Below are positions 16,394-25,298 of a DNA stretch of 64,000 bases, piece by piece. How positions within the stretch are numbered: position 1 is the stretch's first letter; every line of letters begins with the position of its first letter. The notes under the pieces were generated by a model. That model had not been told where the DNA came from. It searched no databases and saw only the letters and a program-made list of their open reading frames with translations. The stretch comes from Aliidiomarina haloalkalitolerans (GTDB lineage: Bacteria; Pseudomonadota; Gammaproteobacteria; Enterobacterales; Alteromonadaceae). Position numbers and translations under genes: made by a program. The stretch covers positions 434,001-498,000 of the forward strand of contig NZ_PIPI01000001.1 in the NCBI RefSeq assembly GCF_003987315.1, given 5' to 3'.

Positions 16394-17266
16394 TTAACGC
16401 GCAGCTTCTAATAATAAATTAGCCAAGTTTTCACCGAGGTGCTCATGCATAATCTCACGATAACGTTCGGTTAAAGTGAATCCGCCTTCAGCAGCAAAGA
16501 ACGCCGTCAGTAAAGGCGCCCAGTCATTATCTAGAGGCATAATAATGCCAAAGGTCTCACCGGGATCATCAGCTATCGAGTGATGACGGATTGCTGCCCC
16601 GCCCGCAACTGCCCGCCAATAATTATAAGCGTCGATATAGCTGTAATAATGACCACTGGCAACGGCTTCGATGATCTCTGGGTTACTTGTAGCGGCCCGA
16701 ACTTCGGCATCCGGTTGATAGCGATCACGCAACTGCTTAATGCGAGTTTCATGTAAAGTACCAGCAAATGCCATCGGTTGGAGGCCAGTAAAAACCTGTG
16801 GAAACTCGTCAAAGCTAGTGAGCTCGGCAGTCTCTGCCGGGGAAATAAGAACGGCTACATTTGTCATATAAGGTGGCGAGAATTGCAGCTCTTGGCGACG
16901 GGCTTCTGTAATTGTCACATTGCCTAAGCCAAATACACCGCCGCTCGCATTGCGAATTCGTTGGTAAAATACAGACCAATTTTCTTCTTCGACAAAGTTG
17001 AGATTAATTCGCGCAGCATGATAACGCTCAAACCAGCGCACAAACTCATGCATGATGTCGACGGTGACGCCGGTTAACTCACCTTGTTCGTTGCGAAATG
17101 CAAAACCATCAGCGTTCACGTACAACACTTTTAGCGTTACCTCAGTCGGGCCTGTGGAGTCACTGCGATATGGCCCGCTGTCGACCGTATTTGAGTTTGG
17201 GCTACAGCCTACAAGCAAAACCAATGTGGCAATTAGAAGCAGCCATGAACGACGAATAGAAGACAT
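16394..17266 (-). CDS. Periplasmic solute-binding lipoprotein (SBP family 3 type)
   Basis: 290 residues. MSSIRRSWLLLIATLVLLVGC is a lipoprotein signal with lipobox LVGC; the following Ser suggests outer-membrane sorting. The body matches family 3 amino-acid-binding proteins: FRNEQGELTGVTVDIMHEFVRWF, WSVFYQRIRNASGGVFGLGNVTITEARRQELQFSPPYM, and a closing YYSYIDAYNYWR. No permease or ATPase gene is adjacent, so it may act in sensing or be an orphan. The ATG at 17266 is chosen because it starts the signal peptide; a longer frame begins at 17389. Confidence 0.85.
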   Translation of the reverse strand: MSSIRRSWLLLIATLVLLVGCSPNSNTVDSGPYRSDSTGPTEVTLKVLYVNADGFAFRNEQGELTGVTVDIMHEFVRWFERYHAARINLNFVEEENWSVFYQRIRNASGGVFGLGNVTITEARRQELQFSPPYMTNVAVLISPAETAELTSFDEFPQVFTGLQPMAFAGTLHETRIKQLRDRYQPDAEVRAATSNPEIIEAVASGHYYSYIDAYNYWRAVAGGAAIRHHSIADDPGETFGIIMPLDNDWAPLLTAFFAAEGGFTLTERYREIMHEHLGENLANLLLEAAR

Positions 17267-17294
17267 TAGAATAGTCCTGTAATGTAAAATTAAA

Positions 17295-17786
17295 TTACCA
17301 GCTAGACTGGAACGGAATAATGAGAGTGTGCCGATCGCCGGCGATGTTTTCAACGTTGAGGCGTAAATTCCACACCATATTAGGGTCACTGCAGGCGCCG
17401 AGTAACAATTGTGCCTGCCATGTGGCAGACGTAGCTAGCTCCTCATCGGCGTCACGTTGTTCCCAGACAACTGGTATTCGCCCCATATACATCGACACGC
17501 CAACAATATCACTCATGATCGGTTGCACAGCCGCTGGCGTAACTAGGGTTAGTTCTAAGAGTTGTTCGACAGTCATAGAAAGGTCGCTTGTGAACAGGTA
17601 GAGGTCACCGTCGGCGAATTCAGCAGGTAATGGTACCCGACATTGGTGGTAAGCTTGTTCCAAATCTGTGCCTACAGTGCAGAACTGGTTGTTACCAATG
17701 TAAACCTCTGGTTCACCCCCACAGGCTCCCAAAAGAGGTATTAAGGCAAGAGCCAGAGTGCATCTGCAAATTCCTATTAACTGCAT
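17295..17786 (-). CDS. Hypothetical lipoprotein
   Basis: 163 residues. The signal sequence MQLIGICRCTLALALIPLLGAC ends in a lipobox (LGAC) followed by GG. The mature part has two further Cys (NQFCTVG, YHQCRVP) close to each other and one later (LGACSDP). I recognise no family. It lies 28 nt upstream of the solute-binding lipoprotein gene on the same strand, so the two are probably co-transcribed and may act together. The longer frame from 17864 would hide the signal peptide. Confidence 0.7.
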   Translation of the reverse strand: MQLIGICRCTLALALIPLLGACGGEPEVYIGNNQFCTVGTDLEQAYHQCRVPLPAEFADGDLYLFTSDLSMTVEQLLELTLVTPAAVQPIMSDIVGVSMYMGRIPVVWEQRDADEELATSATWQAQLLLGACSDPNMVWNLRLNVENIAGDRHTLIIPFQSSW

Positions 17787-17875
17787 AATAATGTTCTCTT
17801 TTTCAGCAAAAGAATTATTAATGTTAATCCGACTCATAAGTTTTACTACAAACGACCTACCCAATCGGGATTAGT

Positions 17876-17889
17876 TTGATCTTTATCAT
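17876..17889 (+). promoter_or_regulatory. FNR box of the cbb3 oxidase operon
   Basis: TTGATCTTTATCAT matches the FNR consensus TTGATNNNNATCAA at 9 of 10 fixed positions. Its centre (17882.5) lies about 42 bp before the start site expected from the -10 at 17913-17918, the geometry of class II FNR activation. The fnr gene is in the same cluster at 25299. Confidence 0.82.
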
Positions 17890-17912
17890 GCTTTCGGGGT
17901 ATTGATCGGCTG

Positions 17913-17918
17913 TATTTT
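17913..17918 (+). promoter_or_regulatory. Putative -10 element for ccoNOQP
   Basis: TATTTT preceded by TG. It is placed where a class II FNR promoter should have its -10 relative to the box at 17876-17889. Transcription would start near 17925, giving a leader of about 110 nt before ccoN. Confidence 0.5.
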
Positions 17919-18034
17919 CGGGCCGAAAACCCTTACAATCCGAGTTGAAATGCATAACCATATCAAATTACTAATTTTTGTGGTTATGGTTCATACTCAC
18001 TGTCTGTTCTGCAAACTACAGCGGATTAATAATA

Positions 18035-19471
18035 ATGAGCACAACTTCCAATCAGCCTGTCGACTATAACCTGAAAGTCGTTAAACAGTTTACTGTGATG
18101 ACGATTATTTGGGGAATTATCGGAATGGTCGTCGGTGTCTTAATTGCTGCGCAACTTGTTTGGCCTGCGCTGAATTTCGATACACCGTGGTTAACCTATT
18201 CTCGTCTACGTCCATTGCATACGAACGCGGTAATTTTCGCCTTCGGTACCAGTGCATTGTTCGCCACCGCCTACTATGTTGTTCAGAAGACCTGTCAAGT
18301 TCGACTGTTTTCTGACCGCCTCGCAGCGTTTACATTTTGGGGCTGGCAAGCGGTTATCGTATCTGCGGTAATCACGTTGCCACTGGGCATCACAACCACG
18401 AAGGAATATGCTGAACTTGAGTGGCCAATTTCAATTCTAATCGCAATCGTTTGGGTCGCGTTTATTATTGTCTTCTTTGGCACCTTGGCAATTCGTCGAA
18501 CTTCACACATATATGTGGCCAACTGGTTCTATGGCGCATTTATGATTGCCGTTGCCATGCTGCATATTGGTAACAACCTGGCAATTCCAGTGTCGTTCTG
18601 GAAGTCGTACTCTATCTACTCTGGCGCAGTCGATGCCATGATGCAGTGGTGGTATGGCCATAACGCGGTCGGCTTCCTGCTGACAGCCGGTTTCCTCGGT
18701 ATGATGTACTACTTCGTGCCGAAACAAGCCGAGCGTCCTGTCTATTCGTATCGTTTATCGATCGTGCACTTCTGGGCCTTAATCACTATTTATATTTGGG
18801 CCGGCCCACACCACTTGCATTACACTGCGCTGCCAGACTGGGCACAGTCAGTGGGGATGGTCATGTCGGTGATCCTTTTCGTACCGTCTTGGGGTGGTAT
18901 GATCAACGGTATCATGACCCTGTCAGGTGCATGGCACAAATTGCGGACTGACCCAATTCTGCGCTTCTTGATTGTCTCCCTGTCGTTCTACGGCATGTCG
19001 ACATTCGAAGGCCCAATGATGGCGATCAAATCGGTTAACGCGTTATCGCATTACACCGACTGGACCGTTGGTCATGTTCACTCAGGTGCTTTAGGCTGGG
19101 TTGCCATGATTTCCATCGGTGCTATCTATCACTTGATTCCAATTTTGTTCGACCGCGAGCGTATGTACAGCATCAAGCTGATCAACATGCACTTCTGGTT
19201 ACATACCATTGGCGTTGTCCTTTACATCGTTGCAATGTGGATCTCCGGCGTCATGCAAGGTCTTATGTGGCGTGCAGTTAACTCTGACGGCACCCTGACT
19301 TACAGCTTCGTTGAGAGCTTAGAAGCGTCGTACCCATTCTATTTCGTTCGCTTCGTCGGTGGCGTGTTTGTCGTCGCGGGTATGCTGATTATGGGTTACA
19401 ACGTTTGGAAAACCATCCGTTCTGATAAAGTCCGTAGCAATGAGCCGTTAGCTGCGGCGCAACCGGCGTAA
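18035..19471 (+). CDS. ccoN: cbb3-type cytochrome c oxidase subunit I
   Basis: 478 residues with about twelve membrane helices. The metal ligands expected of the catalytic haem-copper subunit are present: His in [13 protein letters not shown] (~61, low-spin haem b), His in WYGHNAVGF (~208) and the HH pair in GPHHLHYTA (~259) for CuB, and [14 protein letters not shown] (~346/348) for haem b3 and haem b. It reduces O2 to water at very low oxygen, pumping protons across the inner membrane. The ATG at 18035 ([12 protein letters not shown]) is preferred to an upstream frame from 17978, whose extra residues are not family-like. Confidence 0.97.
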   Translation: MSTTSNQPVDYNLKVVKQFTVMTIIWGIIGMVVGVLIAAQLVWPALNFDTPWLTYSRLRPLHTNAVIFAFGTSALFATAYYVVQKTCQVRLFSDRLAAFTFWGWQAVIVSAVITLPLGITTTKEYAELEWPISILIAIVWVAFIIVFFGTLAIRRTSHIYVANWFYGAFMIAVAMLHIGNNLAIPVSFWKSYSIYSGAVDAMMQWWYGHNAVGFLLTAGFLGMMYYFVPKQAERPVYSYRLSIVHFWALITIYIWAGPHHLHYTALPDWAQSVGMVMSVILFVPSWGGMINGIMTLSGAWHKLRTDPILRFLIVSLSFYGMSTFEGPMMAIKSVNALSHYTDWTVGHVHSGALGWVAMISIGAIYHLIPILFDRERMYSIKLINMHFWLHTIGVVLYIVAMWISGVMQGLMWRAVNSDGTLTYSFVESLEASYPFYFVRFVGGVFVVAGMLIMGYNVWKTIRSDKVRSNEPLAAAQPA

Positions 19472-19484
19472 AGGAGGCTAAATC

Positions 19485-20093
19485 ATGAGTAAAAATAAAC
19501 ATGAGAAGGTCGAGAAGCACGTCGGCTGGTTCGCGGTCTTTTCAATCATCGCAATTTCAATTGGTGGTCTCGTAGAGATCACCCCCCTACTGTTCCAGAA
19601 GCAGCTACAAGAACCAGTGAAAAACCTGCGCCCGTATACTGCCCTTGAACTTGAAGGTCGTGACATTTACATCCGTGAAGGCTGCGTTGGCTGTCACTCG
19701 CAAATGATTCGCCCTTTCCGAGCGGAAACTGAGCGCTATGGTCACTATTCAGTCGCTGGCGAGCACGTTTGGGAACATCCACATTTGTGGGGTTCAAAAC
19801 GGACTGGCCCTGATCTTGCTCGCGTTGGCGGCCGTTATAGTGATGAATGGCACTATGTGCACTTAGTGAATCCACGCGCAGTCGTTCCAGAGTCAAATAT
19901 GCCAGCCTATCCATGGCTTGCAACGAACACCCTCGACGGCAAGTTGACTGCTCGGAAGATGCGTGCTTTCCAACGTCTTGGTGTGCCGTACACGGACGAA
20001 GACATTGACGGTGCGCAAGCTGCTGTACAAGGGAAAACAGAGATGGAAGCGTTAATCGCTTACCTGCAATCCTTAGGAACAGCGTTGAGGTAA
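19485..20093 (+). CDS. ccoO: cbb3-type cytochrome c oxidase subunit II (monohaem)
   Basis: 202 residues. One N-terminal membrane anchor ([23 protein letters not shown]) and a periplasmic cytochrome c domain with CVGCH (~67-71) and the Met ligand in [10 protein letters not shown]. It passes electrons from CcoP to CcoN. A strong AAAGGAGG ribosome site precedes the ATG, 13 nt after ccoN. Confidence 0.97.
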   Translation: MSKNKHEKVEKHVGWFAVFSIIAISIGGLVEITPLLFQKQLQEPVKNLRPYTALELEGRDIYIREGCVGCHSQMIRPFRAETERYGHYSVAGEHVWEHPHLWGSKRTGPDLARVGGRYSDEWHYVHLVNPRAVVPESNMPAYPWLATNTLDGKLTARKMRAFQRLGVPYTDEDIDGAQAAVQGKTEMEALIAYLQSLGTALR

Positions 20094-20095
20094 TC

Positions 20096-20278
20096 ATGGG
20101 TGCTGAATTTCAGGCGGTTCACACAGCCTTGGTGTTCTTAGTCATCATTATTGTGATTGTTTGGGCATTTTGGCCGAAAAACAAAGATAAATTTGAGCAC
20201 GACGCAAATTCGATCTTCGAAGAAGATAAGAAGAAAAACGTCAAACGCTCACAACAGGAGTCAGATAAAGATGAGTAG
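20096..20278 (+). CDS. ccoQ: cbb3 oxidase small subunit CcoQ
   Basis: 60 residues: one membrane helix (ALVFLVIIIVIVWAFW) then a charged tail (KNKDKFEHDANSIFEEDKKKN), the usual CcoQ layout. It stabilises the oxidase complex in species studied. It starts 2 nt after the ccoO stop and overlaps ccoP by 8 nt. Confidence 0.93.
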   Translation: MGAEFQAVHTALVFLVIIIVIVWAFWPKNKDKFEHDANSIFEEDKKKNVKRSQQESDKDE

Positions 20279-21218
20279 CTTCTGGAGTTGGTGGATAATC
20301 GTACTCACCCTCGGGTCGTTGGTCGCTATTGGCCTACTACTCTGGTGGAACATGAAGAACTTCACGGATGTCGAAGAAGGCGAAAGTATGGGGCATGAGT
20401 TCGATGGTATTATCGAACTGAATAACCCATTGCCGACATGGTGGACGGTTCTATTTTGGATTTGTTTAGCTTGGGGTTTGCTCTATTTAATCCTCTATCC
20501 TGGTTTAGGTAATTTCCCAGGTTTGTTTAAATGGCAAAGCGCGAACCAATTCGTGTTATCGCTTGACGAATCACGTCAAGCGGCAATCGATTCACGTGAA
20601 GCTGGTCTGAACATTCAATATGACGCCGAACGTCGTCGCGCTGATGAAGTCTACGGTCCAATCTTCCAGCAATACGCAAGTATGGCTATTGAAGAGATTG
20701 CTCAAGATCGCGACGCCCTACGTATTGGTCAGCGGTTGTTTTTACAAAACTGTGCCCAGTGTCACGGCTCTGACGCACGCGGTGCGCAAGGCTTCCCCAA
20801 CCTAACCGATGGCGTGTTTAACTGGGGTGCCTCAGCACAACAGATTCACACCACCATTATGGACGGACGTCAAGCTGCAATGCCTGCCTTCGGTGAACAA
20901 CTAGGTGAACGTGGCATTGAAGAAATGACGGCCTACGTGCTTAGCTTGAATGGTCGTATTGTTGACCGTGAACTTGCTCGCGCCGGTGAACAGAATTGGA
21001 TGGTTTGTGCGGCTTGTCACGGCCAGGATGCGAAAGGCAACCCGGCTCTAGGTGCACCAAACTTAACCGATAATGTATTCATTTACGGAGCGACAGAGCG
21101 CGCAATTGCAGAAACGCTGCGCTATGGTCGCAACGGTGTCATGCCAGCATGGAAAGACATCCTAGGTGAAGACAAAGTGAAAATCTTATCCGGTTACGTA
21201 TTAAGCTTAGCCGAATAA
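20271..21218 (+). CDS. ccoP: cbb3-type cytochrome c oxidase subunit III (dihaem)
   Basis: 315 residues. Two N-terminal membrane helices (WWIIVLTLGSLVAIGLLLWW and WWTVLFWICLAWGLLYLILY) and two cytochrome c domains with CAQCHG (~161) and CAACHG (~247). It receives electrons from soluble cytochromes c or the bc1 complex. The ATG overlaps the ccoQ stop (ATGAGTAG) and has AGGAG upstream; a longer frame from 20157 has a basic, non-family N-terminus and is rejected. Confidence 0.97.
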   Translation: MSSFWSWWIIVLTLGSLVAIGLLLWWNMKNFTDVEEGESMGHEFDGIIELNNPLPTWWTVLFWICLAWGLLYLILYPGLGNFPGLFKWQSANQFVLSLDESRQAAIDSREAGLNIQYDAERRRADEVYGPIFQQYASMAIEEIAQDRDALRIGQRLFLQNCAQCHGSDARGAQGFPNLTDGVFNWGASAQQIHTTIMDGRQAAMPAFGEQLGERGIEEMTAYVLSLNGRIVDRELARAGEQNWMVCAACHGQDAKGNPALGAPNLTDNVFIYGATERAIAETLRYGRNGVMPAWKDILGEDKVKILSGYVLSLAE

Positions 21219-21240
21219 CACAGTCACTTGATAGGCATGG

Positions 21241-21265
21241 AAGCCCCGCTCGTCGGGGCTTTCTG
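21241..21265 (+). terminator. Terminator after ccoP
   Basis: AAGCCCCG (21241-21248) and CGGGGCTT (21254-21261), 8-bp stem and 5-nt loop, followed by a short T-rich stretch (TTCTGTT). It separates the structural ccoNOQP genes from the assembly genes. Confidence 0.75.
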
Positions 21266-21285
21266 TTATTCAACTCGAGAACACT

Positions 21286-21819
21286 ATGACGACAAAACAG
21301 CAAACGAATCACAGCAACGCTAACAACCATACTCCTTGGTACAAAGTGACTTGGGTTTGGTACATTATTTTCATGAAATTCGCCGTTATTACAGCGTGTA
21401 TCGTTACTGCAATTTTGATATATCGGAATCCGATTTCGATGGTTGTTGACGACTACTACAACGAAGGCCGTAGTATCAATCTTCAACTGCAGCGTGTTGC
21501 CATCGCAGAAGAACGGAATATTTCTTTTTATGCTGAGTTTAAAAACGATAACCTCGAGCTTCGTTTTCGCTCGGGTGCACCGAATGACGGTTCTGCCTTA
21601 GTCGTCACATTCTATCATCCAACCACTCAACAGTATGACTTTGAACTGCGTATGACTCAAAGCGGTGATGGCGTATATCGGCAAATGCTACCGCGCGAAC
21701 TCGATGGCCATTGGCGACTCGACATCGAACCTTTTGATCGCGAGTGGCGAGTTAGCCAGAATATCCACTTACCAGTCAGCCAGCGAATTACGATTTTGCC
21801 GGTGAACTACGGTATTTAA
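21286..21819 (+). CDS. fixH: FixH/CcoH family oxidase assembly protein
   Basis: 177 residues. One N-terminal membrane helix (WYIIFMKFAVITACIVTAILIY), then DDYYNEGRSINLQLQRVAIAEE, which is typical FixH (the D-Y-Y-x-x-G-x-x-I-N motif), and a periplasmic Ig-like domain (LDGHWRLDIEPFDREWRV). It is needed for cbb3 assembly in rhizobia and others and acts with the copper ATPase encoded next. It sits between ccoP and ccoI, the usual place. Confidence 0.9.
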   Translation: MTTKQQTNHSNANNHTPWYKVTWVWYIIFMKFAVITACIVTAILIYRNPISMVVDDYYNEGRSINLQLQRVAIAEERNISFYAEFKNDNLELRFRSGAPNDGSALVVTFYHPTTQQYDFELRMTQSGDGVYRQMLPRELDGHWRLDIEPFDREWRVSQNIHLPVSQRITILPVNYGI

Positions 21820-21888
21820 CGCTTATCGCGTGCTCGACAAAGCAGTCATTGCGCAGTTGCTAAAAAGGTCATAACTCAGTAGGTCGAT

Positions 21889-24324
21889 GTGAGTACAACA
21901 ACAGCTTGTTTTCATTGTCATCAACCGGTACCACGCGGGGTTGATTTAAGTGTCGAAATTGACGGCCAAAGCGAGCCGATGTGCTGCTATGGATGTCAAT
22001 CAGTGGCGGCGACGATCGTCGACCAAGGACTGACCCATTTCTACAAGTTTCGCGAGAGTAAACCTGGTGAACTAATTCTCGTTCCCGATGAACTGCAGGC
22101 TTTGGCGAGTGAACTAACACGCTATGACGACCCAGACATTCAACAAGAGTTTGTGCATAGCGACGGTGACCGGCAGTCGGCAACATTAGCACTCGAAGGC
22201 ATGACTTGCGCTGCCTGTGCATGGTTAATCGAACGCCAGCTTATGAACTCCCCCGGTGTCAGCAAAGTTGTTGTTAACTCTGCTACCGAGCGCCTCTACG
22301 TTGAGTGGCAGGCAGAAGCAACTCGCCTCAGTCAAATTCTGCAGGCAATTCATCAAGTCGGCTATAAAGCCCTGCCTTTCCAACAAGCTGACTTAGAAGC
22401 CACTTATGAGAAGAAGCGGCGTGGCTACATTCGTCGTCTCGGCGTTGCTGGTATTGCCTCGATGCAAACCATGATGGTTGCGTTCGGTTTGTATTTTGAC
22501 GACATTGATGACACCACTCGCCTTTACTTCTGGTGGGTCTCACTGCTCTTTACCGCGCCCGTGATTGTTTACAGCTGCCAACCATTTTTTGTCAATGCGA
22601 TTAAAGCCCTTAAGGCGCGAAGTTTGAATATGGATGTGCCGGTGGCACTGGCCATGGCCATCGCTTTTGTCGCGAGCTTTTATGCGACAGTGACTGACAG
22701 TGGCGAAATCTACTATGAATGCGTCACTATGTTTGCCTTTTTCTTGCTGTCCGGTCGTTTTTTAGAAATGCAAGCGCGGCATAAAGCGGTAGCAAACGCT
22801 GCAAACTTAATGAAATTGATTCCAGCGATAGCAGAGCGCCAAACCGACGACGGTTGGCAACAAGTCATGGTGAAATATCTCGAGCAAGGCGATGTCATTC
22901 GCGTTAAGGCTGGTGAAGCAATACCCGCCGACGGTGAGTTACTAGAACAAGAAGCTTGGTGTGACGAAGCCTTGTTGACCGGTGAAAGCCGTCCGGTACA
23001 AAAGAAATATCTCGACACTGTATTTGCCGGTGCGATTAACCAAGAACACCCCATTACCATCCGTATTCAAGCGACCCGGCAAGAAACCTTGTTGTCCGGC
23101 ATTATTGCGTTACAGGACAGCGCTCTCGAACAGAAACCTCGGTTTGTTCGACTGGCAGATATTGTGAGTCGCTATTTCGTTGCGGCAACCTTGATCATTA
23201 CCACCCTCACCTATATCGCATGGATGTTCGTCGACCCGTCGAAAGCGTTCTGGGTTATGTTGGCAGTGCTTGTTGCAACCTGTCCTTGCGCACTTTCCCT
23301 TGCCGCACCAACCGCAATGAGCGGTGCGGTGAGTCGCCTCAATCGCAGTGGCATTCTAATGAAGCAAGCGGTATTGCTCGAAGCATTGCCGAAAATGAAA
23401 ACCTTGTGCGTCGATAAAACCGGCACGCTCACGCATGGTAAATTTGCGATTATCGAACGCTACTACCCGCCGACAACACACAACCAGCCGCCGACAACAC
23501 ACAACCAGGAACTGCTTGATCCAGCACGGGTTGAAACCCTAGCTGCGAGTCTTGAAAGTTATTCTGAACACCCGATCGCACGACCGCTACAGCGACTCAG
23601 TACGCATGTGGCAGCAAGCGGCGTTGAAAACCATCCAGGTTTTGGTTTATCAGGTTTTATTGAAGGTCTTGAGTATCGCATCGGTAGTCTCGAGTTTATT
23701 CGCCAATGGCACCCGAATTTTGAACTAGCGCTGCCGCAAGCAAACGTTATTCTAGCCTCGCGTGAGCAAGTATTAGGTGCTTGGCAAGTCGATGACCAAT
23801 TACGTCAGGACACCGCTGTAACGCTTGATTGGTATCGCCGCCACGGCTTCCGTATTGTTATGCTAACGGGCGACTCCCATGAGCGCGCAACTAGTCTGGC
23901 CGCAACGCTAGCGATTGATGAAGTTCATGCAGGCTTAAAACCTGAAGACAAATTGACGGTACTGCAAACTTTGCGTGAGCAAGGTCCTGTGCTGATGGTC
24001 GGCGACGGTATTAACGACGGTCCAGTTTTAGCGGGAGCAGACGGCTCGGTCACTTTTGCTACCGGCTCTGACCTCGCGAAAACCAGCAGTGATGTGGTTA
24101 TTCTCACGGGGGAGCTCGCAGCTCTGCGCCGTTTGCACGACACCGCCCGTTTGACACGCCGTGTGATTCGACAAAACTTCACCTGGGCACTTGGCTACAA
24201 CCTCGTTATTCTGCCATTAGCCGTGACTGGTCATGTTGGTCCCTTACTTGCTATGCTTGGCATGTCTGCTAGCTCGTTGATCGTGATGACAAACTCGCTG
24301 CGCTTAATGCGTGATGCTCGCTAA
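21889..24324 (+). CDS. ccoI: Copper-exporting P1B-type ATPase for cbb3 assembly
   Basis: 811 residues with a GTG start. Order: N-terminal Cys-rich metal-binding domain (CFHCHQPVPRG, CCYGCQS); heavy-metal domain with GMTCAAC (~104); membrane helices; LLTGES (~363); ion-binding TCPCAL (~465); phosphorylated Asp in DKTGTLTHG (~509); GDGINDGPVLAGADGS (~705). CcoI/FixI delivers copper for the oxidase CuB site. Odd feature: residues 527-540 are a perfect tandem repeat PPTTHNQ-PPTTHNQ, encoded by a perfect 21-bp DNA duplication (23467-23508), just after the phosphorylation motif. Confidence 0.95.
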   Translation: MSTTTACFHCHQPVPRGVDLSVEIDGQSEPMCCYGCQSVAATIVDQGLTHFYKFRESKPGELILVPDELQALASELTRYDDPDIQQEFVHSDGDRQSATLALEGMTCAACAWLIERQLMNSPGVSKVVVNSATERLYVEWQAEATRLSQILQAIHQVGYKALPFQQADLEATYEKKRRGYIRRLGVAGIASMQTMMVAFGLYFDDIDDTTRLYFWWVSLLFTAPVIVYSCQPFFVNAIKALKARSLNMDVPVALAMAIAFVASFYATVTDSGEIYYECVTMFAFFLLSGRFLEMQARHKAVANAANLMKLIPAIAERQTDDGWQQVMVKYLEQGDVIRVKAGEAIPADGELLEQEAWCDEALLTGESRPVQKKYLDTVFAGAINQEHPITIRIQATRQETLLSGIIALQDSALEQKPRFVRLADIVSRYFVAATLIITTLTYIAWMFVDPSKAFWVMLAVLVATCPCALSLAAPTAMSGAVSRLNRSGILMKQAVLLEALPKMKTLCVDKTGTLTHGKFAIIERYYPPTTHNQPPTTHNQELLDPARVETLAASLESYSEHPIARPLQRLSTHVAASGVENHPGFGLSGFIEGLEYRIGSLEFIRQWHPNFELALPQANVILASREQVLGAWQVDDQLRQDTAVTLDWYRRHGFRIVMLTGDSHERATSLAATLAIDEVHAGLKPEDKLTVLQTLREQGPVLMVGDGINDGPVLAGADGSVTFATGSDLAKTSSDVVILTGELAALRRLHDTARLTRRVIRQNFTWALGYNLVILPLAVTGHVGPLLAMLGMSASSLIVMTNSLRLMRDAR
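23467..23508 (+). repeat. Perfect in-frame 21-bp tandem duplication inside ccoI
   Basis: Two identical 21-bp copies, 23467-23487 and 23488-23508, each encoding Pro-Pro-Thr-Thr-His-Asn-Gln. Because codons are identical too, the duplication is probably recent, or is prone to slippage. Confidence 0.95.
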
Positions 24325-24336
24325 ACCGGAGTCGCA

Positions 24337-24567
24337 ATGGAAATACTACATCTCATGGTGCCGATTGCCATCATCCTCGTGGTGATTGCGATTGTGATTT
24401 TCTTTTGGGCGGTACGTAGCGGCCAATTCGATGATCTTGAACGTCAAGGCTACAATATTCTGTTAGACGACGATCAGCCCAAACGGAAAAAATCGACACG
24501 CCAGCAAAGCCAGACCGATGCTGACAAAAACGATGAAAAACACGACAGCGACAAGGACTCCCAGTGA
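24337..24567 (+). CDS. ccoS: cbb3 oxidase maturation protein CcoS
   Basis: 76 residues: one membrane helix (MVPIAIILVVIAIVIFFWAV) followed by RSGQFDDLERQGYNILLDDD, the conserved CcoS segment, and a polar Lys/Asp-rich tail. CcoS is required for cofactor insertion into the oxidase in other species. It overlaps the next gene (GTGA). Confidence 0.95.
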   Translation: MEILHLMVPIAIILVVIAIVIFFWAVRSGQFDDLERQGYNILLDDDQPKRKKSTRQQSQTDADKNDEKHDSDKDSQ

Positions 24568-25229
24568 CAATTGATTGGCTCGCCGCGCTAATAATGGGTT
24601 TGGCTGGCAGTGGCCATTGTTTAGCCATGTGTGGCGGCCTTGCCGCTGCCATGGGCATGAATCAGTCACCTGCCCGCCTATTACTCTACAATCTAGGCCG
24701 CATCAGTAGTTATGCAATCGCTGGTTTGTTGATCAGTGGCGCGCTGTTCTCGGTGACTGCGCTCTATCCCAATGCCCTTATTTATTTGCGCGGGCTTGCC
24801 GGCGTCATGATGATTCTACTGGCACTTTATTTAATCCGCTGGAACGGCGCTTTAATCTGGCTAGAACGACTGGGTGCTGTGCTTTGGCGCCGAATTCAAC
24901 CGCTCACTCGGAAATTACCGCAACAAAACCGTCGCGGCGGCCAAATTTTTCTGGCCGGTATGCTTTGGGGCTGGCTACCGTGTGGCTTGGTTTACAGCGC
25001 ATTGGCATGGGCTGCATTAAGTGCAAACCCTGTTCAAGGTGCAGGCTTCATGCTTATTTTTGGGCTTGGAACCTTTCCTGCTATGTTTTTAACCGGTGTC
25101 TTAAGCCATAGACTTTCGCATATCATCGCTTCAAAAGGATTTCGTTGGATTGCAGGTCTACTTCTTTTGGGGTACGGTATAGCAACACTCTGGATTGCGA
25201 TTCAGCAGTTGCAGCGAATGGTACATTAA
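24564..25229 (+). CDS. Sulfite exporter TauE/SafE family protein of cbb3 clusters
   Basis: 221 residues, GTG start overlapping the ccoS stop. About six membrane helices; N-terminus WLAALIMGLAGSGHCLAMCGGLAAAMG with a conserved His and Cys, and WGWLPCGLVYSALAWA later, both typical of the DsbD/SafE-like proteins found downstream of ccoS. A role in copper handling or oxidase maturation is likely from context; the transported species is not known. Confidence 0.88.
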   Translation: MTIDWLAALIMGLAGSGHCLAMCGGLAAAMGMNQSPARLLLYNLGRISSYAIAGLLISGALFSVTALYPNALIYLRGLAGVMMILLALYLIRWNGALIWLERLGAVLWRRIQPLTRKLPQQNRRGGQIFLAGMLWGWLPCGLVYSALAWAALSANPVQGAGFMLIFGLGTFPAMFLTGVLSHRLSHIIASKGFRWIAGLLLLGYGIATLWIAIQQLQRMVH

Positions 25230-25298
25230 ACTGAGCCGACAGGTGTAGTCGACAAACATTTACGGTAGAATATCCGCTCAGTCTTTTAAGGAGTCAGC

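Noticed and set aside
19579-20097. 172-codon minus-strand frame opposite ccoO
   Set aside because: Antisense of a gene with intact haem-binding motifs.
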